From positions 96,349-160,348 of the forward strand of contig CAIMLR010000030.1 in assembly GCA_903842345.1 (NCBI GenBank): DNA of 64,000 nucleotides. Direction: 5' to 3'. This stretch comes from an uncultured Myxococcales bacterium (lineage in GTDB: Bacteria; Myxococcota_A; UBA9042). The notes beneath the pieces are model-generated. The model saw only the letters and a program-made list of their open reading frames with translations. It ran no database searches and was not told the DNA's origin. Positions within the stretch are counted from its first letter, which is position 1, and every line of letters begins with the position of its first letter. The position numbers were made by a program, and so were the translations under genes. Shown piece by piece: positions 8,249 to 15,565 of the stretch.

Positions 8249-9021
8249 CCGAGCCAACCGCGCCGCAGAAGAAAGTCTTTCGCCCCAAGCCGCTGCCGAC
8301 CATCGTGGCCGCCATCATCGTCGCCGTGACGTGCACCGCGGGCACGTGGCAGATGCGCCGCTACCACGAGCAGACGGCGCTGATGAACTGGTACCACCAG
8401 CAGTACGAAGTGCTGCCGCCGGTGACGTCCCTCAAAGAGACCGCGCAGGCCAAGGATCGCCTGGAACAACTGCATTTCCGGCAGGTGCGGCTGACCGGCA
8501 GGCTGGACATGGCGCACGCGCAGCTCCTGACCGCGCGCGTGGGGGCCGGGAATCAGGTGGGCTACGACGTCATTGTGCCGCTGGAAGTGGAAGGCGGCGC
8601 GCATCCGAGCGTGCTGGTGAACCTCGGCTGGGTGCCGCCCGAGAAGCTGCCCGCGTGGTTGGCCAAGCAGCGCGCGGAGACGGGAACCGTGACGCTCAAG
8701 GGCCGGCTGCGCGTGTCCGACGTGCCAGTGGCCGATGCGCAATCGGTCGGCACATTCGCTGGGCTGACGACCTGGATGCATCCTGTGCCGCGGACGCTGG
8801 CGACGCGGATCCCGGGCCTGGATCCGGATCTGCTTCTGGAGGCGGGCGAGCAGGCGACGGGCAACGTCCTGGATCTGAATGTGATTCCGCGGGCGATTTA
8901 CAGCTATCCCATCCATCCAGAGCCGAGCCAGAATTTCTCGTATTCGCTCCAGTGGTTCGGGATGGCGTTGACGGCGATCGCGGTGTGGATCGCGCTTTCG
9001 CGGGAAGCCGTCAGCGCGTAG
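8245..9021 (+). CDS. SURF1-family oxidase assembly protein
   Basis: 258 residues with the SURF1 layout: an N-terminal membrane helix (about 18-34) ending in GTWQMRRYHEQ, a periplasmic beta domain with LTGRLDMAHAQLL and VNLGWVPPEKLP, and a C-terminal helix (about 235-250). SURF1 (Shy1) proteins help insert or protect haem a in subunit I. The ATG overlaps the SCO stop by four bases and this is the last gene of the operon: the next gene converges after six bases. No clear terminator hairpin was seen in the very short gap. Confidence 0.92.
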   Translation: MTEPTAPQKKVFRPKPLPTIVAAIIVAVTCTAGTWQMRRYHEQTALMNWYHQQYEVLPPVTSLKETAQAKDRLEQLHFRQVRLTGRLDMAHAQLLTARVGAGNQVGYDVIVPLEVEGGAHPSVLVNLGWVPPEKLPAWLAKQRAETGTVTLKGRLRVSDVPVADAQSVGTFAGLTTWMHPVPRTLATRIPGLDPDLLLEAGEQATGNVLDLNVIPRAIYSYPIHPEPSQNFSYSLQWFGMALTAIAVWIALSREAVSA

Positions 9022-9027
9022 CCAGCC

Positions 9028-10572
9028 TCACTGCCCGGCCACGAGCATCACCAGCGTTCCGTCCGGCGCCACCACGCGCTCCACGTGCGTACGCACCGCG
9101 GGATCAAGGCGCGCCTCGTCGCGCGGCGCGACGATGAACGTGCAACGCTGCTGTTCCGGTCGCGCGCTCGCTTTGCGGGTATTTTCCACCGAGAGCTGGC
9201 CCAGCGCCCAATCCGTCACGATCCAGGAACCTTGCCGCACCGTCTGCACCGGATGCGCCTGATACGCCGCGGGCGGCAGGCGATAGTAGAAGAGCGCGAA
9301 GATGTGCGGCAAAAAGAGGTGGTCGCTCAGCACCAGACAGGGCGGATGGCGTTGCCGGGCGAGCTCCAGCGCTTGCCGGTAGCCGAACTGCCAGTGCGGC
9401 GAACTTTCAGCGCCGTAGTCGCCAAAGTAGCGCGCCAGCGGCACGCCCGCGGACATCAGCAACGCCAGCGTCAGCGCGATGGCCGCCGCATTCGGCCGGG
9501 GCAACCGCAGCTGCGCCTGCTCCAGCACGTGCGTCGCCCCGCGCGCCGCCAGCAGGATCCAAGCCGGAAGCGCGCCAATGTCGCGCAGCGCATGAGCCGG
9601 CTCCGTCAGCGCCGCCGGGATCGCCGCGAGCAGGAGCCACGCCGGCAGCAGCCAATCCGCGCGCTGCCGCTTCCACAGCCCCACGGCGAGCCCCACGAGC
9701 GCAAGCAGCGCCACGACCGGGTCCAGCTGACCGCCTTGCGCGACGTGATGCCGCGGATTGGGATCGCCGTTCAGCAGCAGGAACTGCGGCGAAAAGTAGC
9801 TCCACAGGTTGGCCAGCCACGTGTCCCGCGGCGCCAACAGGAAGGCACTGCGCGCGCGGCCCTCGGGCGAGAGCCAGTGGCTCGAGAGAATCGCCAGCAC
9901 GACGCCAAACAGCAACGCGCCGCCAAGGAGGTGGCGACGCGCGTGCGGCCAAAATTCCCCGGCAAAAAGGCCGAACAGCACGAGCGTCAACGTGGGCACG
10001 AGCATGCGCGCCGGGCTGTACGTCCACAGCCCGGCGGAGAGCGCGAGCGCCGCCAGCCACAGAAAACGGCCATCCCGCCGCGCGTGCAGCCACGACGCCA
10101 CGCCGACAAGCAGGCAAAACGGCAGTAATATTCCGCGAAAGGCGATGCGGCTGAACTGGACGTGCCAAGGCGACAGCGTCAAAAGGAGCGCCGCCACGAG
10201 CCCCGCCGTACGCCCCCAAAGCTGCCGCGCAGTCAGCCACATCGCCGGAATTGTCAGCGCGCCGATGAGCGCCGCAGGCATGCGGGTCGCCAGTTCGTTC
10301 AGGCCCAGCAGCGCGACAAAAGGCATGGCGAGATAGCGGTAGCTGGCCTCGTCGTAGTCGCCAAAGGAGCGGGCAAAAAGCGGCCAAGGCGCGCCAAACT
10401 GGTCCTGGCCGGTCTGGAGGAGCGCGTAGGCGTCATAGCCCGCGGAGGCCTCATCGCAAAAAAGGCCGTTGGGCAGCACATCCAGCCGCACAATGCGCAG
10501 AATCAAGCCAACCGCAAAGAGGCCCGCAATCGCCAGGAATTCGCGGCGGCGATCGGGCGTCAACTCGGGCAT
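9028..10572 (-). CDS. GT39/ArnT-like membrane glycosyltransferase
   Basis: 514 residues from the ATG at 10572. A longer frame begins with TTG at 10638, but GGAAC and the position of the first helix favour the shorter form. About eleven membrane helices are predicted. The first periplasmic loop has NGLFCDEASAGYDAY, the acidic DEA...Y signature of GT-C transferases of the PMT/ArnT type, which use lipid-linked sugars. The second loop has YDEASYRYLAMPF. A soluble C-terminal part of about 100 residues follows. The acceptor cannot be read from the sequence. It lies 84 bases downstream of the receiver-fused kinase on the same strand. Confidence 0.78.
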   Translation of the reverse strand: MPELTPDRRREFLAIAGLFAVGLILRIVRLDVLPNGLFCDEASAGYDAYALLQTGQDQFGAPWPLFARSFGDYDEASYRYLAMPFVALLGLNELATRMPAALIGALTIPAMWLTARQLWGRTAGLVAALLLTLSPWHVQFSRIAFRGILLPFCLLVGVASWLHARRDGRFLWLAALALSAGLWTYSPARMLVPTLTLVLFGLFAGEFWPHARRHLLGGALLFGVVLAILSSHWLSPEGRARSAFLLAPRDTWLANLWSYFSPQFLLLNGDPNPRHHVAQGGQLDPVVALLALVGLAVGLWKRQRADWLLPAWLLLAAIPAALTEPAHALRDIGALPAWILLAARGATHVLEQAQLRLPRPNAAAIALTLALLMSAGVPLARYFGDYGAESSPHWQFGYRQALELARQRHPPCLVLSDHLFLPHIFALFYYRLPPAAYQAHPVQTVRQGSWIVTDWALGQLSVENTRKASARPEQQRCTFIVAPRDEARLDPAVRTHVERVVAPDGTLVMLVAGQ

Positions 10573-10656
10573 CAGCAGTTCCGTGCGCAACCCGAAAGTG
10601 GGCAGGTGGACTCTAGGAGTGCGCGCGGCGAAACGCAAACCGGGCGCGGAGCCGCT

Positions 10657-12177
10657 CTACCCCTCGGGCGTCAGCCCCAGATCCACAAGCACTTGCGGAA
10701 TCGTGTGCAGCTCCCGGCCCTTGGTCACGAACCGCTCGTCGCCTTGCATCGCCACCTGACTGCGCACCGCGTCGGACTGCACCGACGTGCAGAACACAAC
10801 CGGACCGGCGTAACCTTGCGCCCGCATCGCCCGCAGCGCGTGCATCCCGTCCATGCCAGGCATGAGCATGTCCAGCACGACCGCCGCCGGCGGCTTGTGG
10901 TCGCGGAGCCACGCCAGCGCAGCGGTTCCCGACGACACCGTCGCGCAATTCCATCCCGCATTCTGCAGAATCAGCCGGAGCAGGCTGCGAATCGATTCGT
11001 CGTCATCAATGACCAGCACGCGGCCCGACGCCGCCGTGTTCGGCCTCGCCACCACGCTCGGAGGCGAACTCGGCGGCAGCGCGCGCTCCGCCGGCTTGAG
11101 CACCTTGGACCGCAGGGACGGCGGGTCGTCGGCCCACGTCACTTCTTCGTGAGGCGTCAACCGCAGCGTCAGCTCCGCCGACCGCATCGATCGGCTCATC
11201 CGCTGCGAGGCCACGTCCGTCAGGTGAACCGCCGCCCAGGCGTCGTGCACTTCCGCGCGCATCGCCTCCCACAGCTCGACAACTTCCGCCATGGACTGCG
11301 GGCGATCCTCACGTGACTTCGCCAACATCGACACCACGAACTGGTCCAGCACCGGCGGAATCCAGCTCCCCTTGGCGTGTGAACTCGGCCGCCGCACGGC
11401 GTCCTGCACGTGCATCCGCATCATCTCCACCGACTTGTCGGCGATGAACGGCAGGTTGCCCGTCAGCATCTCGTACAGCACGACACCCAAGCCATAGACG
11501 TCGGCGCGGGCATCGACGTCCTGACGCAGCACCTGCTCTGGGCTCATGGAAAGCGCGGTGCCCACAACGCGGGAGGCATCGGGCTGCGCCGTCTCACCGG
11601 GCAGCGGACGGGCGCGCGCGACGCCAAAATCCAGGATGCATACGTGAAAGCCGGCCGGCGCTGACGGATCGCGCACGAGGTGAACGTTCTCCGACTTGAT
11701 GTCGCAGTGCACGATGCCCAGCGCGTGCGCGGCCCCGAGCGCCGCCGCCGACTGCGTCAAGACCGTGTCAAAATCGACGATCGGCAGGACCATTTCGCGC
11801 CCCAGGCGCTCCAACAGGCTGAACCCCTCAAGCAGCGGCATGACGATGAAGTGGCCAACCGCCGGATCGTGTCCATAATCAATCACTTCAACAACGTACG
11901 GATGGCGAACCACTGCGGCGGCGCGCACTTCCTGGCGGAAGCGCTCCACTTGGCGCGCATCGACGGCGCGGGCGGCGTGCAGGATCTTGACGGCGAAGTC
12001 GCGTGGCAACCGCTGATGCTCGGCGCGGTACACGGTGCCAAACCCGCCACGACCGATGACCGCGGCAAGCTTGTAGCGGTCCTCGATCACGTGGCCGATC
12101 ACGCGCTCAGCGTCCTGTTCGGGCGTCACCGCCGTCGTTTGCGCAGCACGCATCAGCTCTTGCGGCAAATCCGTCAT
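10657..12177 (-). CDS. Ser/Thr protein kinase with C-terminal response-regulator receiver domain
   Basis: 506 residues. Residues 34-300 form a Hanks-type kinase: GRGGFGTVY loop (42-50), Lys64, catalytic loop HCDIKSEN (157-164), DFG (183-185) and SPEQ (212-215). The usual HRD is HCD here, making it a non-RD kinase. A linker of about 85 residues leads to a receiver domain (386-503) with acidic pocket Asp391-393, phosphoacceptor Asp436 (VVLDMLMPGMDG) and Lys486. No membrane segment was seen, so it is probably cytoplasmic. The receiver may let a histidine kinase control the Ser/Thr kinase, or be its target. The ATG lies eight bases after a good -10 element, so the mRNA may be leaderless. Confidence 0.92.
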   Translation of the reverse strand: MTDLPQELMRAAQTTAVTPEQDAERVIGHVIEDRYKLAAVIGRGGFGTVYRAEHQRLPRDFAVKILHAARAVDARQVERFRQEVRAAAVVRHPYVVEVIDYGHDPAVGHFIVMPLLEGFSLLERLGREMVLPIVDFDTVLTQSAAALGAAHALGIVHCDIKSENVHLVRDPSAPAGFHVCILDFGVARARPLPGETAQPDASRVVGTALSMSPEQVLRQDVDARADVYGLGVVLYEMLTGNLPFIADKSVEMMRMHVQDAVRRPSSHAKGSWIPPVLDQFVVSMLAKSREDRPQSMAEVVELWEAMRAEVHDAWAAVHLTDVASQRMSRSMRSAELTLRLTPHEEVTWADDPPSLRSKVLKPAERALPPSSPPSVVARPNTAASGRVLVIDDDESIRSLLRLILQNAGWNCATVSSGTAALAWLRDHKPPAAVVLDMLMPGMDGMHALRAMRAQGYAGPVVFCTSVQSDAVRSQVAMQGDERFVTKGRELHTIPQVLVDLGLTPEG

Positions 12178-12482
12178 GTTGCCGACGATACGCCCGATGC
12201 GCGCTTTTGCCAACGCCCCGCGCGGCTCGGGGCGCAGCGGCCCCACGGCCCGCGTCGTACGCTCGGTCGCAGGCCAGCGGCGGGATTGCCGAACAAACTT
12301 GATTTCGCGGCGCGCAACCGGCACCTTGTGGCAGAGGTTGTGAATTCCTCGAATTCCCAATCTCTGAGCTTAATGTCTTGATCCGGCGGCCGAAACCGCG
12401 GCTTGGGCGAGCCTGTGAAGACAAGTTCTCACGGGCGCTCAGGTCCGCCGCATCGGTGGTCAACCCTTTTTGGAGGCTTTCT
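12178..12482. other. Divergent intergenic region of 305 bases
   Basis: This stretch separates the kinase-receiver gene (minus) from the lipoprotein gene (plus). It holds the minus-strand promoter described at 12185-12213. The middle (about 12300-12390) is relatively AT-rich and has a direct repeat of GAATTC separated by three bases (near 12341-12356). No convincing plus-strand promoter, RNA gene or further coding frame was found. An in-frame ATG at 12378 upstream of the lipoprotein gene lacks a Shine-Dalgarno site. Confidence 0.5.
12185..12213 (-). promoter_or_regulatory. Promoter of the kinase-receiver gene, leaderless spacing
   Basis: On the minus strand TTGGCA (12213-12208) and TATCGT (12190-12185) are separated by 17 bases and match sigma-70-type hexamers at five and four positions. 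The ATG begins at 12177, eight bases after the -10 element, so transcription would start at or within a base of the start codon. No Shine-Dalgarno sequence precedes the ATG, in agreement with a leaderless message. Confidence 0.55.
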
Positions 12483-13151
12483 GTGCACAACTTTCGTTTG
12501 TTCCTCAGCCGCCGCGCGTTTGTTCGCGCCGCTTCTCTCGCGCTGCCGCTCGCGGCCGTGACGACCCTGCCCGCTTGCGACTTGTTCAATCAGGCCAAGG
12601 CGTCCGTCGAGAACGCCGCGCAGCTGCCCATTGACGTGACGCAGTCGACGAAGATCTCGATCGACGTCAGCCTGCTGACCGGAACGCTCGCTGGCCAGAC
12701 GATCCCGCCGGGTCCGGACCTGACCCAGGACCTGACTACGCCGCCGGCGCCGCTTGACCTGGCCAAAGAGCAGCCGGATCTGGCCAAGTACGCGAGCGGG
12801 CACATCAAGACGGTCGAGATCAACAAGATCGGCGTGACCCCGACGACCAACACGCTGACGGGCGACCTGCCGGCGATGGATCTGTACTTTGGCCCGACGA
12901 CGGCCAAGGGCGCCGCGGACAGCATCAAGGTCGCGACGATCCCGGCGATCAAGGCCGGTTCCACCGCGGCGTTTGACGCGCAGATCGACTCCGCAGCGAT
13001 GGCCAAGGCGGGCACGACGTACCTGAACACGCTGGCGTTCAGCCAGATGATGTCCGGCAAGCTGGTCGTCAAGGCCGGCGAGAAAGTGCCGAGCGGCAAG
13101 ATTGACCTGAAGCTCGACCTCGGCGTCCACGCGGTTGTGACCGCGCTGTAG
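12483..13151 (+). CDS. Exported lipoprotein of unknown function
   Basis: 222 residues from a GTG at 12483. This start is fixed by GGAGG at 12472-12476, six bases upstream; the frame stays open further upstream to an ATG at 12378 without such a site. An Arg-rich N-terminus (FLSRRAFVR) and hydrophobic stretch end in LPAC, a lipoprotein cleavage site; the twin Arg might suggest Tat export but the context is weak. The mature protein is rich in Thr, Asp, Lys and Ala, with no cysteines and no membrane helix. It appears mostly beta-structured, but I do not recognise a family. It converges on the zinc-ribbon kinase gene. Confidence 0.7.
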   Translation: MHNFRLFLSRRAFVRAASLALPLAAVTTLPACDLFNQAKASVENAAQLPIDVTQSTKISIDVSLLTGTLAGQTIPPGPDLTQDLTTPPAPLDLAKEQPDLAKYASGHIKTVEINKIGVTPTTNTLTGDLPAMDLYFGPTTAKGAADSIKVATIPAIKAGSTAAFDAQIDSAAMAKAGTTYLNTLAFSQMMSGKLVVKAGEKVPSGKIDLKLDLGVHAVVTAL

Positions 13152-13180
13152 TCGCAGCACGCGCAGGCGAACCAAGTCAC

Positions 13181-13213
13181 GCGGCCGGTCCGGAGTCATT
13201 TCTGGCCGGCCGC
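13181..13213. terminator. Hairpin between convergent genes
   Basis: GCGGCCGG (13181-13188) and CCGGCCGC (13206-13213) can pair into an 8-base GC stem with a 17-base loop. It lies between the convergent stops at 13151 and 13258. A weak T-rich stretch follows on the plus strand (13217-13236), so it may act as a terminator, possibly for both directions. The loop is long and no proper U tract is present. Confidence 0.35.
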
Positions 13214-13257
13214 GCTGTTTGCGGCTCTTTCGATTTTGGCGCAGTCCGGACCTGCGG

Positions 13258-15267
13258 CTACTTCTCGTCGGGAACCGGCAGGTCGTACTCAAGGGTCCTG
13301 TCGCCCGCCTGGCCCGACGGCAGCTTGGCCTGCAGGACCGCCTTCTCAACGCACGCCCCCGTCGAGCCCGCGCCGAATTTCTTGCGCAGCGCGGCGCGCT
13401 TGACGAGGCCCGCGTCATCCACCGTCACGTCGACCGCGATATGCGTAAAATCGCGGGCTTTCGTCGAATTCGCATAGCACTTCTGCACCGCACCCTGCGT
13501 CGCGGCGATCGCGCTCTCTTCCGTCGCGTGGGGCGCGGGCGCGTCGTCCACCTTGGCTTTGGCGGCTCGGCCCGACTTGCGCTTGCTCCCGGTCTCGTCG
13601 GCTTCCTGCGCTTCCGCGGGCTTGGCCGACTCCTGATCCGTCGAGCCAGTCAGCTCATCCAGCTTGGCCTTGCCCTTGTCCATCAGCGCGGTGACGCCCT
13701 TGAACTTCTCCATCGCGTCCGGATCGGTCTGCGCGCGGTTCCAATACCACCAGCCTGCGCCGCCGATGATGACCGTGATGACGACCAGAAAGATCCACGC
13801 GCCAGCGGTCTTGCTGGGTGGCGCAGGCGGCGGCCGACGCGATGGCGCCGCGGCTTGGGAGGGCAGAACGCCACTCGACGGCGCCCGGACATGTCCCGGC
13901 GTCGCGGAATTCTGGCCCGGCGCGCGGTTCTGCGCCGGGGTGCGATTGGTTCCAGCTGACGCGGCAGCAGCTTTCACGTTGGCGGAATCGTGGTCAGTCG
14001 GCTCCGCCGGCGGCACCCAACTGACCGGATTCTGCCCCTGCGGCTGGGTACCCATCGTCGACAGGAATTCACCAATGCCTGAACTGTAGCGTGGACGCGA
14101 TTCCACGAGCGTCGGCGAGTCCAGCGCCACCGGGTTCGCAGCGGGCGTCGTCGCCCCCACGGTCGGCGGCGTCCAACTGGGCGCTTGGGGCGCGGGCAGC
14201 GGCGCCGGCGTGCCGTTGAAGCCGGGCGTCGCACCCGATCCCGTCGTCGTCGGCAGCGTGCGCGCGGTGTGCGGCCGGCCACGTCCGGTCAGCGACTCAC
14301 CGGCCGTCTCCAGCACGTGTTCCAACGCCAGGCGCATCTCGTCCGCATCGGCGAAGCGCTCCTCCCGGCGCTTGGCCAACGCGCGCATCACAACTTCCGC
14401 CAGCCCGGCGGGCAGCGGCTGGCTGGCGGCTTGCTCCAGCGGCACCGGCCTCTCCTGCAAATGCTTGACGATCACGCCCATGGCGCTCGGCGCCTTGAAC
14501 GGCACGTCGCCCGTCAGGCACTGGTACAGGATAATACCCAGCGAATACAGGTCGCTGCGACCGTCCAGCGGTTCCGCGCGCCCCTGCTCCGGGCTCATGT
14601 ATTTCGGCGTTCCGACGGCAAATCCGGTCTTGGTGAGGTCCTGATCCGCCTGCTCAAAGGACTTGGCAATGCCAAAGTCGATGAGCTTCACAAAGTCGTC
14701 CTCGCCCCGCATCCGGCAAAGAAACACGTTCTCCGGCTTCAGGTCGCGGTGCACCATCCCCGCGTCATGTGCTTCCGCCAGCGACTTCAACACCGCGATT
14801 GCGATGCGAATCGAGCGGATTGGCTCCATCGCCTTTTCGTCGCGCAGCACCTTCGCGAGCTCGTTGCCGTGCAGCAGTTCCATCGCCAGATAGAGCTGGC
14901 CCGCGTCGGTCTGGCCAAAATCGTAGACGCGCACGGTGTGCTGGTGGGTCAACTGCGCGGCGGTGCGGCCTTCATTGAAGAAGCGCTGCACTTGGATCGG
15001 ATCCTTCGCATACTCCGGCCGCAACACCTTGACGACCATCTCCTGACGCATCGTCTGGTTGATGGCGCGAAAGACCGCGCCAAAGCCGCCTTGGCCAATC
15101 AGGCTCTCGACTTTGTAGCGCCCGGCAATCACGGTGCCGATCAGCTGCTTGGTGAAGTCGTCCGTCTGCTGCACGAGCGTCGGGATGCCGTGCTGCGGAC
15201 ACACTTCTTCCGTGCGGGATTGACCGCATTCTGGGCAGAAGCGAAGCGGTGTCGCGGGGGTCGTCAT
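13258..15267 (-). CDS. Membrane Ser/Thr protein kinase with N-terminal zinc ribbon and periplasmic C-terminal domain
   Basis: 669 residues from the ATG at 15267. Residues 11-26 form a small metal-binding motif (Cys11, Cys14, Cys23, His26). The kinase spans about 51-320: GQGGFGAVF, Lys80, HRDLKPEN (173-180), DFG (197-199) and SPEQ. A low-complexity Pro/Ala/Thr linker of about 165 residues leads to one membrane helix (488-509). Outside lies an acidic/basic stretch and a C-terminal domain (about 590-669) with paired Cys (QKCY and TGACVEKAV), like the TonB/AgmX-type C-terminal domains of myxobacterial proteins. The layout implies signalling across the inner membrane. Targets are unknown. Confidence 0.9.
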   Translation of the reverse strand: MTTPATPLRFCPECGQSRTEEVCPQHGIPTLVQQTDDFTKQLIGTVIAGRYKVESLIGQGGFGAVFRAINQTMRQEMVVKVLRPEYAKDPIQVQRFFNEGRTAAQLTHQHTVRVYDFGQTDAGQLYLAMELLHGNELAKVLRDEKAMEPIRSIRIAIAVLKSLAEAHDAGMVHRDLKPENVFLCRMRGEDDFVKLIDFGIAKSFEQADQDLTKTGFAVGTPKYMSPEQGRAEPLDGRSDLYSLGIILYQCLTGDVPFKAPSAMGVIVKHLQERPVPLEQAASQPLPAGLAEVVMRALAKRREERFADADEMRLALEHVLETAGESLTGRGRPHTARTLPTTTGSGATPGFNGTPAPLPAPQAPSWTPPTVGATTPAANPVALDSPTLVESRPRYSSGIGEFLSTMGTQPQGQNPVSWVPPAEPTDHDSANVKAAAASAGTNRTPAQNRAPGQNSATPGHVRAPSSGVLPSQAAAPSRRPPPAPPSKTAGAWIFLVVITVIIGGAGWWYWNRAQTDPDAMEKFKGVTALMDKGKAKLDELTGSTDQESAKPAEAQEADETGSKRKSGRAAKAKVDDAPAPHATEESAIAATQGAVQKCYANSTKARDFTHIAVDVTVDDAGLVKRAALRKKFGAGSTGACVEKAVLQAKLPSGQAGDRTLEYDLPVPDEK

Positions 15268-15314
15268 ACCACCGGTCCAAATGGCGTCGAGATGACGCCT
15301 AAACGTGCACGCCG

Positions 15315-15343
15315 AGACTAGAAGAGGCGGACGACTTGCGCAA
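15315..15343 (-). promoter_or_regulatory. Possible promoter of the zinc-ribbon kinase gene
   Basis: On the minus strand TTGCGC (15343-15338) and TAGTCT (15320-15315) are separated by 17 bases. The start codon lies about 47 bases downstream. The -35 match is weak, and the call rests mainly on the spacing and the TAnnnT form of the -10 element. In the same 298-base divergent region, a perfect TTGACA on the plus strand (15437-15442) lacks a good -10 partner. Confidence 0.25.
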
Positions 15344-15565
15344 TGGGCGCGCCGTGAAAGTTGGGCAAAGGGGCGTTGCTGTTGTCGTTTTGGCCCAGCA
15401 ACGACCGGTCTGCCCTTCACAGTCCTGCACGTTTGGTTGACAATGCGGGGCTGCCACGGTGATCCTTGCAAGCCCGCGTTTGTGTGTGCGGGAAGCGGCG
15501 AGCGTTGTCGCCGCGGGTAACGGCTGCCCAGCGCCCGGCGCGTTGATCCTGGGAGGAGCGCGAAG

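Noticed and set aside
12378..12482. ATG at 12378 as the start of the lipoprotein gene
   Set aside because: It would place 35 residues before the signal peptide and has no ribosome site, while GGAGG stands six bases before the GTG at 12483.
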